Shown here: piece after piece, positions 8,276-15,389 of the stretch
Numbering within the stretch: position 1 is the stretch's first letter
Layout: each line of letters begins with the position of its first letter
Origin: Bacteroides sp. CAG:1076
GTDB lineage: Bacteria > Bacteroidota > Bacteroidia > Bacteroidales > Bacteroidaceae
DNA: 24,571 bases
Direction of reading: 5' to 3'
Assembly (NCBI GenBank): GCA_000436795.1
Contig: HF993155.1
Location: forward strand, 1 to 24,571
Position numbers and translations under genes: made by a program
Notes under the pieces: generated by a model
What the model was told of the DNA's origin: nothing
What the model saw: only the letters and a program-made list of their open reading frames with translations
Database searches by the model: none

Positions 8276-8704
8276 ATGAAAGAACTTGAAGATGTTTGTT
8301 GCGTACAAGTGAGGTTTAGTGAGATTGATTCCATGCGTAGGGTATGGCATGGAACATACCTCACTTATTTTGAAGATGGAAGAGAATCTTTTGGTCGTCA
8401 TTATCCGGGTATTGGTTATGCTGACATGCAGCGTGCCGGAATTTATGCGCCTGTGTATGAGGTAAAGGTAAGGTATTACGCACCTCTTTTCATTAATGAC
8501 AAAGTAGAAATCCATACACATTATGTGTATAAACTGGGGGCAAGGCTGGATTATACTTATCAGGTATATCGTGACAGTGACCATACATTATGTGCCGAAG
8601 GAAGTACGATTCAGTTATTTATTGATCCTCAGGGAAACTTGATGACCGAACTTCCTGCTTACTATCAGGCGTGGCAGCAGAAATATCTGATGTTGGATGA
8701 GTGA
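8276..8704 (+). CDS. hotdog acyl-thioesterase (4HBT family, ApeK-like)
   Basis: A 142-residue 4-hydroxybenzoyl-CoA-thioesterase-type hotdog protein. The signature VQVRFSEIDSMRRVWHGTYLT (11-30) matches the usual V-R-x-x-E-x-D-x-M-x-x-V-x-H-x-x-Y pattern, with Asp18 the likely catalytic acid. Glu33 follows in YFEDGRESF. It would release or proofread acyl chains on the ACP. Aryl-polyene clusters contain a comparable thioesterase (ApeK). The gene starts one base after the LolA-like gene and ends the tightly packed operon; a likely promoter for the next gene follows. Confidence 0.82.
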   Translation: MKELEDVCCVQVRFSEIDSMRRVWHGTYLTYFEDGRESFGRHYPGIGYADMQRAGIYAPVYEVKVRYYAPLFINDKVEIHTHYVYKLGARLDYTYQVYRDSDHTLCAEGSTIQLFIDPQGNLMTELPAYYQAWQQKYLMLDE

Positions 8705-8722
8705 TATATATGATTATGTTTG
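8693..8722 (+). promoter_or_regulatory. Bacteroidales-type promoter for the DUF5686 gene
   Basis: A perfect TAnnTTTG box, TATGTTTG, lies at 8715-8722, preceded by TTG at 8693-8695 with a 19-bp spacer, as expected for the -33/-7 promoter of Bacteroides sigma-ABfr. Transcription would start near 8729 and give a leader of about 70 nt before the ATG at 8803. This suggests the DUF5686 gene can be expressed apart from the lipid operon. Confidence 0.5.
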
Positions 8723-8802
8723 ATGTACGGGGGTATTTCCATTAGAAGCTGTGCCGATAATTATTTCAGGTTATAAATAGAAATGTGATTTGTAAATGCA
8801 TC

Positions 8803-11364
8803 ATGAATAAGAGAATCTATTGTTTATTTCTTCTGCTTTTGTTTCTGTCCGGCTTGTACGGACAGAATATTACTGTAAAAGGTATTGTAACCGATTCGAT
8901 AACAGGCGAAGCACTGCCATATGCTGAGCTGTTTATTCAAGGAAGTACATTGGGGACCACAACAAATGATAAGGGACAGTTTTCCTTAAATGTCCCGGCA
9001 GGGGAAAAAACATTGGTCGTTTCCTATTTGGGATATGAGTCATATAAGATGAAGCTGGTTCCGGGAAAAATGCCGTACCTGTCAATTTCCTTATCACCCA
9101 GTGGGGTTTATCTTAAGGAAGTGGTGGTTAAGCCCCAGAGGGAAAAATATGAGAAGAAAGATAATCCTGCAGTCCGGTTTGTCCGGAATATAATTGAACG
9201 AAAAAATCTTAATAGTCCCTATTCGCAAGATTATTTCAGCTATGAACATTATGAGAAGATTCTTTTTGCAATGAACGATTATACGCCCAAACCTTCTAAG
9301 CCCAACAAGAAAAATAAATTCAGCTTTGTAGAAGAGTTTGTAGATACATTGACCGATGGAACTACTATTTTGCCTGTATCTGAAAAAGAATTGGTTGAAA
9401 CGGTGTATTATCGTAAGCATCCAAAGTCGGAAAAGCATGTAGTAGAGGGCAGCCAGTCGTCGGGCGTAGACGAAATGTTTTCACGGGATGGAGTCCGACA
9501 GTTCCTGGGAGAAGCTTTCCATGAAGTAGATATATTTAAAAATGACGTACAATTGTTTTTACAGCGATTTGTCAGTCCGCTTTCTGCTATCGGTCCTAAT
9601 TATTACAAATATTATTTACTCGATACATTGGATATAGCTGGACAACCTTGTGCTGATTTAGGGTTTGTTCCTTTCAATTCGGAAACCTTTGGATTTACCG
9701 GACATCTGTATGTAGCACTTGATTCAACCTATTTTGTCAAGAAGGTTATACTAAACGTACCGAAAGACATCAATCTGAATTTCGTTTCACATATGACGAT
9801 TGAGCAGACTTTTGAACGTACGGCAGACAGTACCCGTCTGATGACCAAAGATGATATTAAAGTAAATTTTAAGTTGAGCGAGAAATCGAAAGGAATGTAT
9901 GCAAGGAGGTTGAGTATTTATCGCAACCATTCGTTTCATGCACCTGATACAAAAACAGCTAAGGTCTTTCAGGAAAGCGCACCCACTATTGTCAGTGCAG
10001 ATGCTTACAGGCAATCGGACAATTACTGGAAAATGGTTCGACCTGTGGAAGCTGTACGGAAGAATCCGAATTCTGTAAGCAACTTAATGGCAAAATTGCG
10101 TTCGGTCCCAGTCTTTTATTTTACGGAAAAGGTAATAAGTGTTCTGGTATCAGGATATATTCCTACAAATAAAGAGCCCTCCAAAAATAAATTCGATTTA
10201 GGTCCAATGAACTCTACGCTTAATGGGAATACAATTGAGGGAGCACGTTTCCGAGTGGGTGGAGGAACAACTCCGGTACTTAGTAAAAGATGGTTTGGGG
10301 ATGGCTATTTAGCTTATGGCACCAAAGACCGTAAAATTAAATATGATGCTCTGTTGGAATATTCTTTTAACGACCGTAAAGATTACAGGCTGGAGTATCC
10401 GATTCATTCCATTCGTATGGAATATATGTATGACCTGAATAAACTGGGGCAACAGTACATGTATACAAGTAAGGATAATATGATGCTGGCTATTCGTCGT
10501 AAGAAAGACAAGTTTGCTACTTATTTGCGAAAGGCTGAACTTACTTATACGCGGGAACATTATAATGGAATATCTTACGAAGCTATTATCCGTAATCAGC
10601 GGGAATATGCTACTCCGTTTGCCGAGTTTAACAGGTTTGAAGCTGACGGTTCTTTGAGTCCTGTCGATCATTATGACCTTACAGCATTAGAACTGCGGTT
10701 CCGTTACGGGAAAGATGAAAAGTATTATCAAACCCGGACTCAACGTATTCCTATTACTTACGATGCTTTGATATTCAACTTGAGTCATATAATGGCTAAA
10801 AAGGGATTGCTGGGATCTTCTTATGATTTTCAGCGAACTGATATTGGCATACAAAAACGCTTCTGGTTCTCTGCATTTGGTTATATAGATTTTATTGTTA
10901 AGGCAGGAAAGGTATGGAGCAAGGTGCCATATCCTTTGTTGATACTTCCTAATGCCAATTTAACTTATACCATACAACCTGAAGCCTATACTAATATGAA
11001 TGCTTTGGAATTTTTGAATGATGAGTATGCCTCATGGGATTTGACATACTATATGAATGGAAATTTGCTGAACCGGATTCCTCTGGTCAAGAAACTTAAA
11101 TGGAGAGAAGTATTTACGTTCAGAGGGCTGTGGGGAAATCTGACAGACAAGAATAATCCTATGGCTGCTTTAAATAAGGAAGGGTTATACCAATTCCCTG
11201 AAGGTTCTTTTCTGATGGGAAAAGCACCTTACATGGAAGCTGGGGTAGGAATTGAAAATATTTTCAAGTTCTTACGGATTGATTATGTCTGGAGATTAAA
11301 TTATAGAAATCATCCGGACATCCAGAAGTCAGGAATACGTATGACAATGAGATTATCCTTTTAA
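8803..11364 (+). CDS. DUF5686 family outer-membrane protein with carboxypeptidase-D regulatory-like domain
   Basis: An 853-residue secreted protein. An upstream in-frame GTG exists at 8785, but the ATG at 8803 gives a clean signal peptide (MNKRIYCLFLLLLFLSGLYG). Residues ~22-105 form a CarboxypepD_reg-like beta-sandwich (VKGIVTDSITGEALPYAELF ... TTNDKGQFSLNVPAG ... VSYLGYESY). The rest matches the DUF5686 pattern, with a long C-terminal barrel-like region and a terminal Phe (RMTMRLSF) typical of the beta-barrel assembly signal. Function is not established. Its place directly after an exported-lipid operon makes a role at the outer membrane conceivable, but the separate promoter and the wide distribution of the family argue for caution. 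No SusC/TonB-dependent features are seen. Confidence 0.82.
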   Translation: MNKRIYCLFLLLLFLSGLYGQNITVKGIVTDSITGEALPYAELFIQGSTLGTTTNDKGQFSLNVPAGEKTLVVSYLGYESYKMKLVPGKMPYLSISLSPSGVYLKEVVVKPQREKYEKKDNPAVRFVRNIIERKNLNSPYSQDYFSYEHYEKILFAMNDYTPKPSKPNKKNKFSFVEEFVDTLTDGTTILPVSEKELVETVYYRKHPKSEKHVVEGSQSSGVDEMFSRDGVRQFLGEAFHEVDIFKNDVQLFLQRFVSPLSAIGPNYYKYYLLDTLDIAGQPCADLGFVPFNSETFGFTGHLYVALDSTYFVKKVILNVPKDINLNFVSHMTIEQTFERTADSTRLMTKDDIKVNFKLSEKSKGMYARRLSIYRNHSFHAPDTKTAKVFQESAPTIVSADAYRQSDNYWKMVRPVEAVRKNPNSVSNLMAKLRSVPVFYFTEKVISVLVSGYIPTNKEPSKNKFDLGPMNSTLNGNTIEGARFRVGGGTTPVLSKRWFGDGYLAYGTKDRKIKYDALLEYSFNDRKDYRLEYPIHSIRMEYMYDLNKLGQQYMYTSKDNMMLAIRRKKDKFATYLRKAELTYTREHYNGISYEAIIRNQREYATPFAEFNRFEADGSLSPVDHYDLTALELRFRYGKDEKYYQTRTQRIPITYDALIFNLSHIMAKKGLLGSSYDFQRTDIGIQKRFWFSAFGYIDFIVKAGKVWSKVPYPLLILPNANLTYTIQPEAYTNMNALEFLNDEYASWDLTYYMNGNLLNRIPLVKKLKWREVFTFRGLWGNLTDKNNPMAALNKEGLYQFPEGSFLMGKAPYMEAGVGIENIFKFLRIDYVWRLNYRNHPDIQKSGIRMTMRLSF

Positions 11365-11456
11365 GATTGTCTTATTGACTATCGTTGTGTTTATCGCTAT
11401 ACAAATAACTATGATTTTCAGACTTATGTATCCACAAGCCTCATTGACATATTAAT

Positions 11457-11531
11457 AGGAGGCACCGAATGAACAATATCCAACGATATATGGTCTTGAA
11501 TTCCTTTTTGCAGGAAATGAGTCCGCTTTAA
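11457..11531 (+). CDS. possible 20-codon small ORF with strong Shine-Dalgarno
   Basis: AGGAGG at 11457-11462 is followed after 6 nt by ATG (11469) and a 20-codon frame ending with TAA at 11529-11531. The peptide would be uncharged in its C-terminal half (VLNSFLQEMSPL). A perfect Shine-Dalgarno is unusual in this window. The stop codon lies inside the left arm of the inverted repeat at 11518-11578. I cannot name a family, and no promoter box was found close upstream, so this is a candidate leader peptide or small protein only. Confidence 0.25.
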   Translation, partial: RRHRMNNIQRYMVLNSFLQEMSPL

Positions 11532-11578
11532 AATCATTCTTTCACATATAACTGAAAAAACATTTTAAAGCGGACTCA
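11518..11578. terminator. 17-bp perfect inverted repeat between convergent genes
   Basis: Arms at 11518-11534 (TGAGTCCGCTTTAAAAT) and 11562-11578 are exact reverse complements with a 27-nt loop. The loop holds a smaller TTTCA/TGAAA dyad, giving a long two-tier hairpin. It sits between the ends of the DUF5686 (+) and M56 peptidase (-) genes, so a bidirectional terminator is the simplest reading. Neither flank has a clear U-tract, so it could also be a protected RNA end. Confidence 0.5.
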
Positions 11579-11588
11579 ACAATAGAGA

Positions 11589-12866
11589 TTACTTAAGCTT
11601 GAACGATACAGGGATAGTGTACTTTACTCTTACAGGCTGTCCTTTCTGCATACCCGGTTTCCATTTCGGCATGGCTTTCATTACACGCAAAGCTTCTTCA
11701 TCAAGGTCTGGATCAATAGAACGTACAACATTAAACTCGGTAGGAGTTCCGTCTTTTTCTACTACAAACTGAACAATGACGCGACCTTCTACTTTGCGTT
11801 CTTGTGCCGATTTGGGATACTTGATGTTCTCTTGAAGGAAAGTCATCAGTTCCTGTATTCCTCCCGGATATTCAGGCATCTGTTCTACTACATCGAGTGC
11901 TTTTTCTTCCGCAGGGCTCTCTGCTGGAGTTTCTGTTGCATCCGGACTAACTGGTGTGGCAACCTCTTCTTTTGCATCTGTCTTTTCTGATGCATCCTGC
12001 GAGCAGGAGATGTTTCCGGCAACGAGTAGAGCAAAGGCCGGAAGGGTGAACAGTGCATATTTAATATGCGCTGCACCATTTGATTTTTTCTTGTTCATCA
12101 TAATGATACGTTGTTTAAGATGAGAAAAATTAAAATTATTGGATAAACCATACTTGTGATTGTATGCCAATCCAAGCAGGTGATATTGATAACTTTTAGA
12201 GGAAAATCCTGCCTCCATCACTTTCTTGTCGGCTAAGAATTCCAGATTGAGTCTGATTTCTCGCTTCATCAGCCAGGCAAAAGGATTCATCCAGCAGCAG
12301 ATGCTGATTATTTCGGCAAAAAGGATATCGATGGAATGCTTTTGTTTTACGTGAGCCATTTCATGTGTCAGGATTTCACCAATTTCATTTTCCTTTACAA
12401 TGGTTGGATTTATGAAAATCCATCCAAAGAAAGAAAACGGTCCGGAAGGAGTTTTCAGGCATTTTACGCAGATACCGTTTATCATCTTCGTGGGCGTGTG
12501 CAGAATGATACGAAACAGACTGGCTACCTGAATAAAGAATCTGATTGTCAGAATTGCTACTCCAGCAAGGTATATGTATTTCATCCATTCGGACAAAATG
12601 AATACCTGATTTCCTGTTCCCGCAGCTTTACTTCCTACTACAATCTCTGGCAACACTACCGAATAGTCAAAATGAGTGAGCATAATCAGGCTATCACGAC
12701 TTTCCATCCATTCCCGTATGTCGATGAGAGGCAGGATAAAAGGCAATGCAAGCGACAACATCAGGATGAATCTTCGTGAGTGGAAGAATGTATCCCGTGT
12801 ACACAGCAGCTTGTACAATGCGTAAAACAGAATCAATCCGATATTGACTTGAAGAAGATATAGCAT
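11589..12866 (-). CDS. BlaR1-type M56 metallopeptidase with C-terminal TonB domain
   Basis: A 425-residue inner-membrane protein. TM helices lie at ~1-20, ~33-50 and ~97-117. The zinc site is HEMAH (168-172), with a possible third ligand Glu209 in EFLADKKV, followed by a fourth TM segment at ~270-285 with ALFTLPAFALLVAG. After a Pro/Glu/Ala-rich linker (~290-325) comes a TonB C-terminal domain (~345-423: YPKSAQERKVEGRVIVQFVV ... MPKWKPGMQKGQPVRVKYTI). Classical BlaR1 carries a penicillin-binding sensor there; here it is replaced by TonB-C, a layout known in Bacteroidetes. It is 46 bp downstream of the BlaI-like gene, presumably one operon, and probably cleaves that repressor in response to an envelope signal. 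The signal is unknown. Confidence 0.88.
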   Translation of the reverse strand: MLYLLQVNIGLILFYALYKLLCTRDTFFHSRRFILMLSLALPFILPLIDIREWMESRDSLIMLTHFDYSVVLPEIVVGSKAAGTGNQVFILSEWMKYIYLAGVAILTIRFFIQVASLFRIILHTPTKMINGICVKCLKTPSGPFSFFGWIFINPTIVKENEIGEILTHEMAHVKQKHSIDILFAEIISICCWMNPFAWLMKREIRLNLEFLADKKVMEAGFSSKSYQYHLLGLAYNHKYGLSNNFNFSHLKQRIIMMNKKKSNGAAHIKYALFTLPAFALLVAGNISCSQDASEKTDAKEEVATPVSPDATETPAESPAEEKALDVVEQMPEYPGGIQELMTFLQENIKYPKSAQERKVEGRVIVQFVVEKDGTPTEFNVVRSIDPDLDEEALRVMKAMPKWKPGMQKGQPVRVKYTIPVSFKLK

Positions 12867-12912
12867 ATAAAAGAAATATTAAAGTAGATATTTATTCGTG
12901 AATCCCATACTT

Positions 12913-13278
12913 TTATTTGTTTTCCTGCTTTTCAATCAGGTCGATAATCTCGTTGAGCTCGTCTTTGGAGATTTTCTGTTCCTTGGCAAAAAACGAAACC
13001 ATCTCCTTGTAAGAGTTGGCAAAATAATTGCGCACGATGTTTCCCACGGAATTGCTGGTATATTCTTCCTGCTTTACCAATGGCGTGTACCGGTACGTAT
13101 TTCCAAATCTTTCTGCTTTCAGGTATCCTTTTCGTTTCAGGTTATTCACAATCGAGGCTACTGTGGTGTAAGGAGGCTTCGGTTCGTCATAACATGTTAC
13201 GATTTCTTTCACAAAACACGGTCCTAAATTCCAGATAAAGCGCATGGCTTCTTCTTCTTGATAAGTTAGCTTTTCCAT
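12913..13278 (-). CDS. BlaI/MecI/CopY-family transcriptional repressor
   Basis: A 121-residue winged-helix repressor. MEKLTYQEEEAMRFIWNLGP (1-20) and the recognition region YTTVASIVNNLKRKGYL (37-53) are typical of the Penicillinase_R family. The wing has YRYTPLV, and the C-terminal dimerisation helices run from ~72. The region corresponding to the BlaI Asn-Phe cleavage site reads VSFFAKE (94-100), i.e. Phe-Phe by my alignment, so cleavage specificity may differ. It is transcribed with the M56 peptidase. Two TACGA-N5-TCGTA-like dyads around its promoter suggest autorepression. Involvement in beta-lactam resistance is not shown: no beta-lactamase is nearby. Confidence 0.9.
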   Translation of the reverse strand: MEKLTYQEEEAMRFIWNLGPCFVKEIVTCYDEPKPPYTTVASIVNNLKRKGYLKAERFGNTYRYTPLVKQEEYTSNSVGNIVRNYFANSYKEMVSFFAKEQKISKDELNEIIDLIEKQENK

Positions 13279-13294
13279 ATTGAATGAGTTTTAT

Positions 13295-13328
13295 TACGAA
13301 CTTTTCGCAAATCTACGAATTTATCGTA
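13295..13328 (-). promoter_or_regulatory. BlaI-type operator pair around a -7 box
   Basis: Two dyads with the same layout: TACGA-N5-TCGTA at 13314-13328 (perfect) and TACGA-N5-TCGCA at 13295-13309 (one mismatch), with starts 19 bp apart. Read on the minus strand, TAGATTTG (13315-13308) matches the TAnnTTTG box and bridges the gap between them. The repressor ATG is at 13278, giving a ~25-nt leader. This fits autorepression by the adjacent BlaI homologue. No good -33 box was found. Confidence 0.5.
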
Positions 13329-13486
13329 AATGTTATCTTTTCAAAGAGTTAATTATATTAAACGGGAAAATATTTCTCCATAATCATATCGTAAAGAGAG
13401 TTTGTTTCAGGGGAAATAATAAGGTTGCTGAACTTCGTGTGCCGCTCCCGGATTAGTTGAGCTGAACTTGTTTTGTTGTTAAAATA

Positions 13487-13529
13487 GATTAGGAGGTGGC
13501 GGCTAATCAAATTATTTCATTTATATTTG
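13487..13529 (+). promoter_or_regulatory. candidate promoter of the envelope operon
   Basis: TATATTTG at 13522-13529 is a perfect TAnnTTTG box 27 bp before the ATG at 13557. A GATTAG/CTAATC inverted repeat (13487-13492 and 13503-13508) lies where the upstream promoter contacts would be and may be an operator. No TTTG -33 box is visible at the right spacing. The rest of the divergent intergenic stretch 13330-13486 shows nothing I can name. Confidence 0.4.
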
Positions 13530-13556
13530 AATTAATAATTCAAACTATGAAAACTT

Positions 13557-14375
13557 ATGAAGTGGAGAAATATTGCTCTGTTGTCTGTACTTTATTTATC
13601 ATGTACGGGACTTTATGCGCAGGAACGCATAAAGAGTGATAGTCTTAAGTTTGATAAAGACAGTATGAAAGCAATTTTTGATGACGGTCTTGTTTCTCCT
13701 GATGCTGTCGGATATTCATTTGATTACAACGAAAATACAGGAAGCGATCCAATAACTGAAATACCAAAGGATCAGAAAATAGAATTTAAATTGCATAAAC
13801 CTTTCTATATACCTCCTTATTATACAGATTCTTCACCCAGATTTTATGGAGATTATACGACGGGAGGACAGATTTTTCCTAATATCTATGGTAGTGGCAT
13901 GCAGGAAACATTGCCCGGGCTGGGAAGGCTTAATCAGGCTTCACTTTTTTATCGTTATGACCTGAATGATTATTTTTCTATTCAGGCGGGGGTGAATGCT
14001 GTTAAGTATAATTTCCCGATGAGTGTGGGACAGTCTTTGGGAACTTTCGGAAGTATAACCTATCATCCTACAGATAGACTTCGGATAAGTGCTTTTGGCT
14101 CTTATTCGCCGGATAGCCGTTATGGCTTTAACAGAAATACGTATGGAGCTGCTGTCGGTTATGATTTTACAGACCGGTTTGGTATGGAAGTGGGTGTGCA
14201 GAGATATTACGATCCACAACGGGGATGGCAGACTATTCCGATTGTTACACCTTATTATAAATTCAATAAATTTGATTTGGGCATTGATGTGGGTGGAATA
14301 CTGTATGAAATACTAAGAAGTGTCGTTATTGACAAGCGAGGTGGTTCACCGGTTATCATGCCACCCGGAAGATGA
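13557..14375 (+). CDS. secreted protein of unknown function, probably outer membrane
   Basis: A 272-residue protein I do not recognise. A signal peptide is clear (ALLSVLYLSCTGLYAQ, ~7-22). Residues ~23-75 are charged and probably disordered. The remainder has alternating aromatic/polar strands (FYGDYTTGGQIFPNIYG, LFYRYDLNDYFSIQAG, RLRISAFGSYS, YGAAVGYDFTDRFGMEVGVQ), resembling a small beta-barrel. The C-terminus ends in PPGR rather than an aromatic residue, which is unusual for a barrel. The lipoprotein gene follows after 47 bp and a PagL-like gene after that, so it probably belongs to a three-gene envelope operon. An ATG at 13547 is out of frame, so the start at 13557 stands. Confidence 0.75.
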   Translation: MKWRNIALLSVLYLSCTGLYAQERIKSDSLKFDKDSMKAIFDDGLVSPDAVGYSFDYNENTGSDPITEIPKDQKIEFKLHKPFYIPPYYTDSSPRFYGDYTTGGQIFPNIYGSGMQETLPGLGRLNQASLFYRYDLNDYFSIQAGVNAVKYNFPMSVGQSLGTFGSITYHPTDRLRISAFGSYSPDSRYGFNRNTYGAAVGYDFTDRFGMEVGVQRYYDPQRGWQTIPIVTPYYKFNKFDLGIDVGGILYEILRSVVIDKRGGSPVIMPPGR

Positions 14376-14422
14376 AACTGAAGAAATATACAGTTTGAAA
14401 ATTAATTCTGATACTGATTGTT

Positions 14423-15388
14423 ATGAAGAATCTATGTAAAATATTGTGGTTGGGTTTATGGGTATTTGCAGCCGGATGTAATAGTAATGTTTTTGTAGAC
14501 GACTATTTACCAGAGGTACCTGTAATACAATTGTCGGAAACAGACTCTGTTGCCCGGATAGCTTTTGAATCGGACAATTGGGATATTTTGAATATATATG
14601 GGGATTATGAAAATGTATGGGAAACGATTTGTGATCTTGAGGGGAATCCCGATGGCAGGAGTTTGCCTTTAAAGAATGGCGAAAATGCCGTAATTAAGTT
14701 AGGTTACGAATATTGTGACTTCAGGGTAGAGAAGAGGAATGGCAGGGAACTCTGTATTTTCTTTGGTGATAATATGAATAGGGCAGCACTTGATGTCAAG
14801 ATAGTTGTGGGTAATGAATATGAAATCAAGTCTATTTCTGTATCATTAGCTCTGACTTCGGAATATGAAGTCGACAGTATCGTGTATGATTGGGAGAGTT
14901 TATCTTATTCCGACAATCTGTTAGAGCCTGATTATTGCGTGATGATCGATAATACTCAGTCCACTCAACCTACGAGTTGGTACTTCGATCCGATGGAATC
15001 ATCTTTTCCGCGTCAAATCTCTTTCAGGAATAAAGATGGTTGGAACGAAGAAAAACTGTACAAATGCTTTTTAGGAACTCCCTTGCCATTGGTTGTCGTT
15101 CCTGATTTTATAGATGGAAAACCCGTATTGAAAGATACAAAAGCGGAGGTCGGAAGTGATTTCCAGCAAATCCGCAGTGTCATCAATTCCAGCTTGGTCG
15201 GGAAGAAATATACGATTCCTCCCGGTGAGAAATGGAAAATTTCTGTCGATTATCTGATAGAGCAATATTGGATAAATTATAAATTGTACACTTCCAATCC
15301 TTTTAGCGGAAGGAAGAAAACTTTTGAAGGTGCCATTTATAGTAAACGTCCGTACGAATTTTTTATAACTCCTGAAAAGCAAGAGTAA
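14423..15388 (+). CDS. lipoprotein of unknown function
   Basis: A 321-residue protein with a lipoprotein signal: hydrophobic segment ILWLGLWVFAAGC with lipid-attachment Cys19. The mature part begins with Asn and acidic residues (CNSNVFVDDYLPE), which may favour surface display, as acidic residues after the Cys form the lipoprotein export signal in Bacteroidetes. The body is beta-rich and acidic, with no motif I recognise; DUF4929-like annotation cannot be confirmed. It lies between the unknown secreted protein and the PagL-like protein, one base before the latter, so co-expression is likely. Confidence 0.72.
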   Translation: MKNLCKILWLGLWVFAAGCNSNVFVDDYLPEVPVIQLSETDSVARIAFESDNWDILNIYGDYENVWETICDLEGNPDGRSLPLKNGENAVIKLGYEYCDFRVEKRNGRELCIFFGDNMNRAALDVKIVVGNEYEIKSISVSLALTSEYEVDSIVYDWESLSYSDNLLEPDYCVMIDNTQSTQPTSWYFDPMESSFPRQISFRNKDGWNEEKLYKCFLGTPLPLVVVPDFIDGKPVLKDTKAEVGSDFQQIRSVINSSLVGKKYTIPPGEKWKISVDYLIEQYWINYKLYTSNPFSGRKKTFEGAIYSKRPYEFFITPEKQE

Positions 15389-15389
15389 G

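Noticed and set aside
11589..13278. Beta-lactam resistance locus
   Set aside because: The pair is BlaI/BlaR1-like only in repressor and peptidase parts; there is no beta-lactamase or penicillin-sensor domain.
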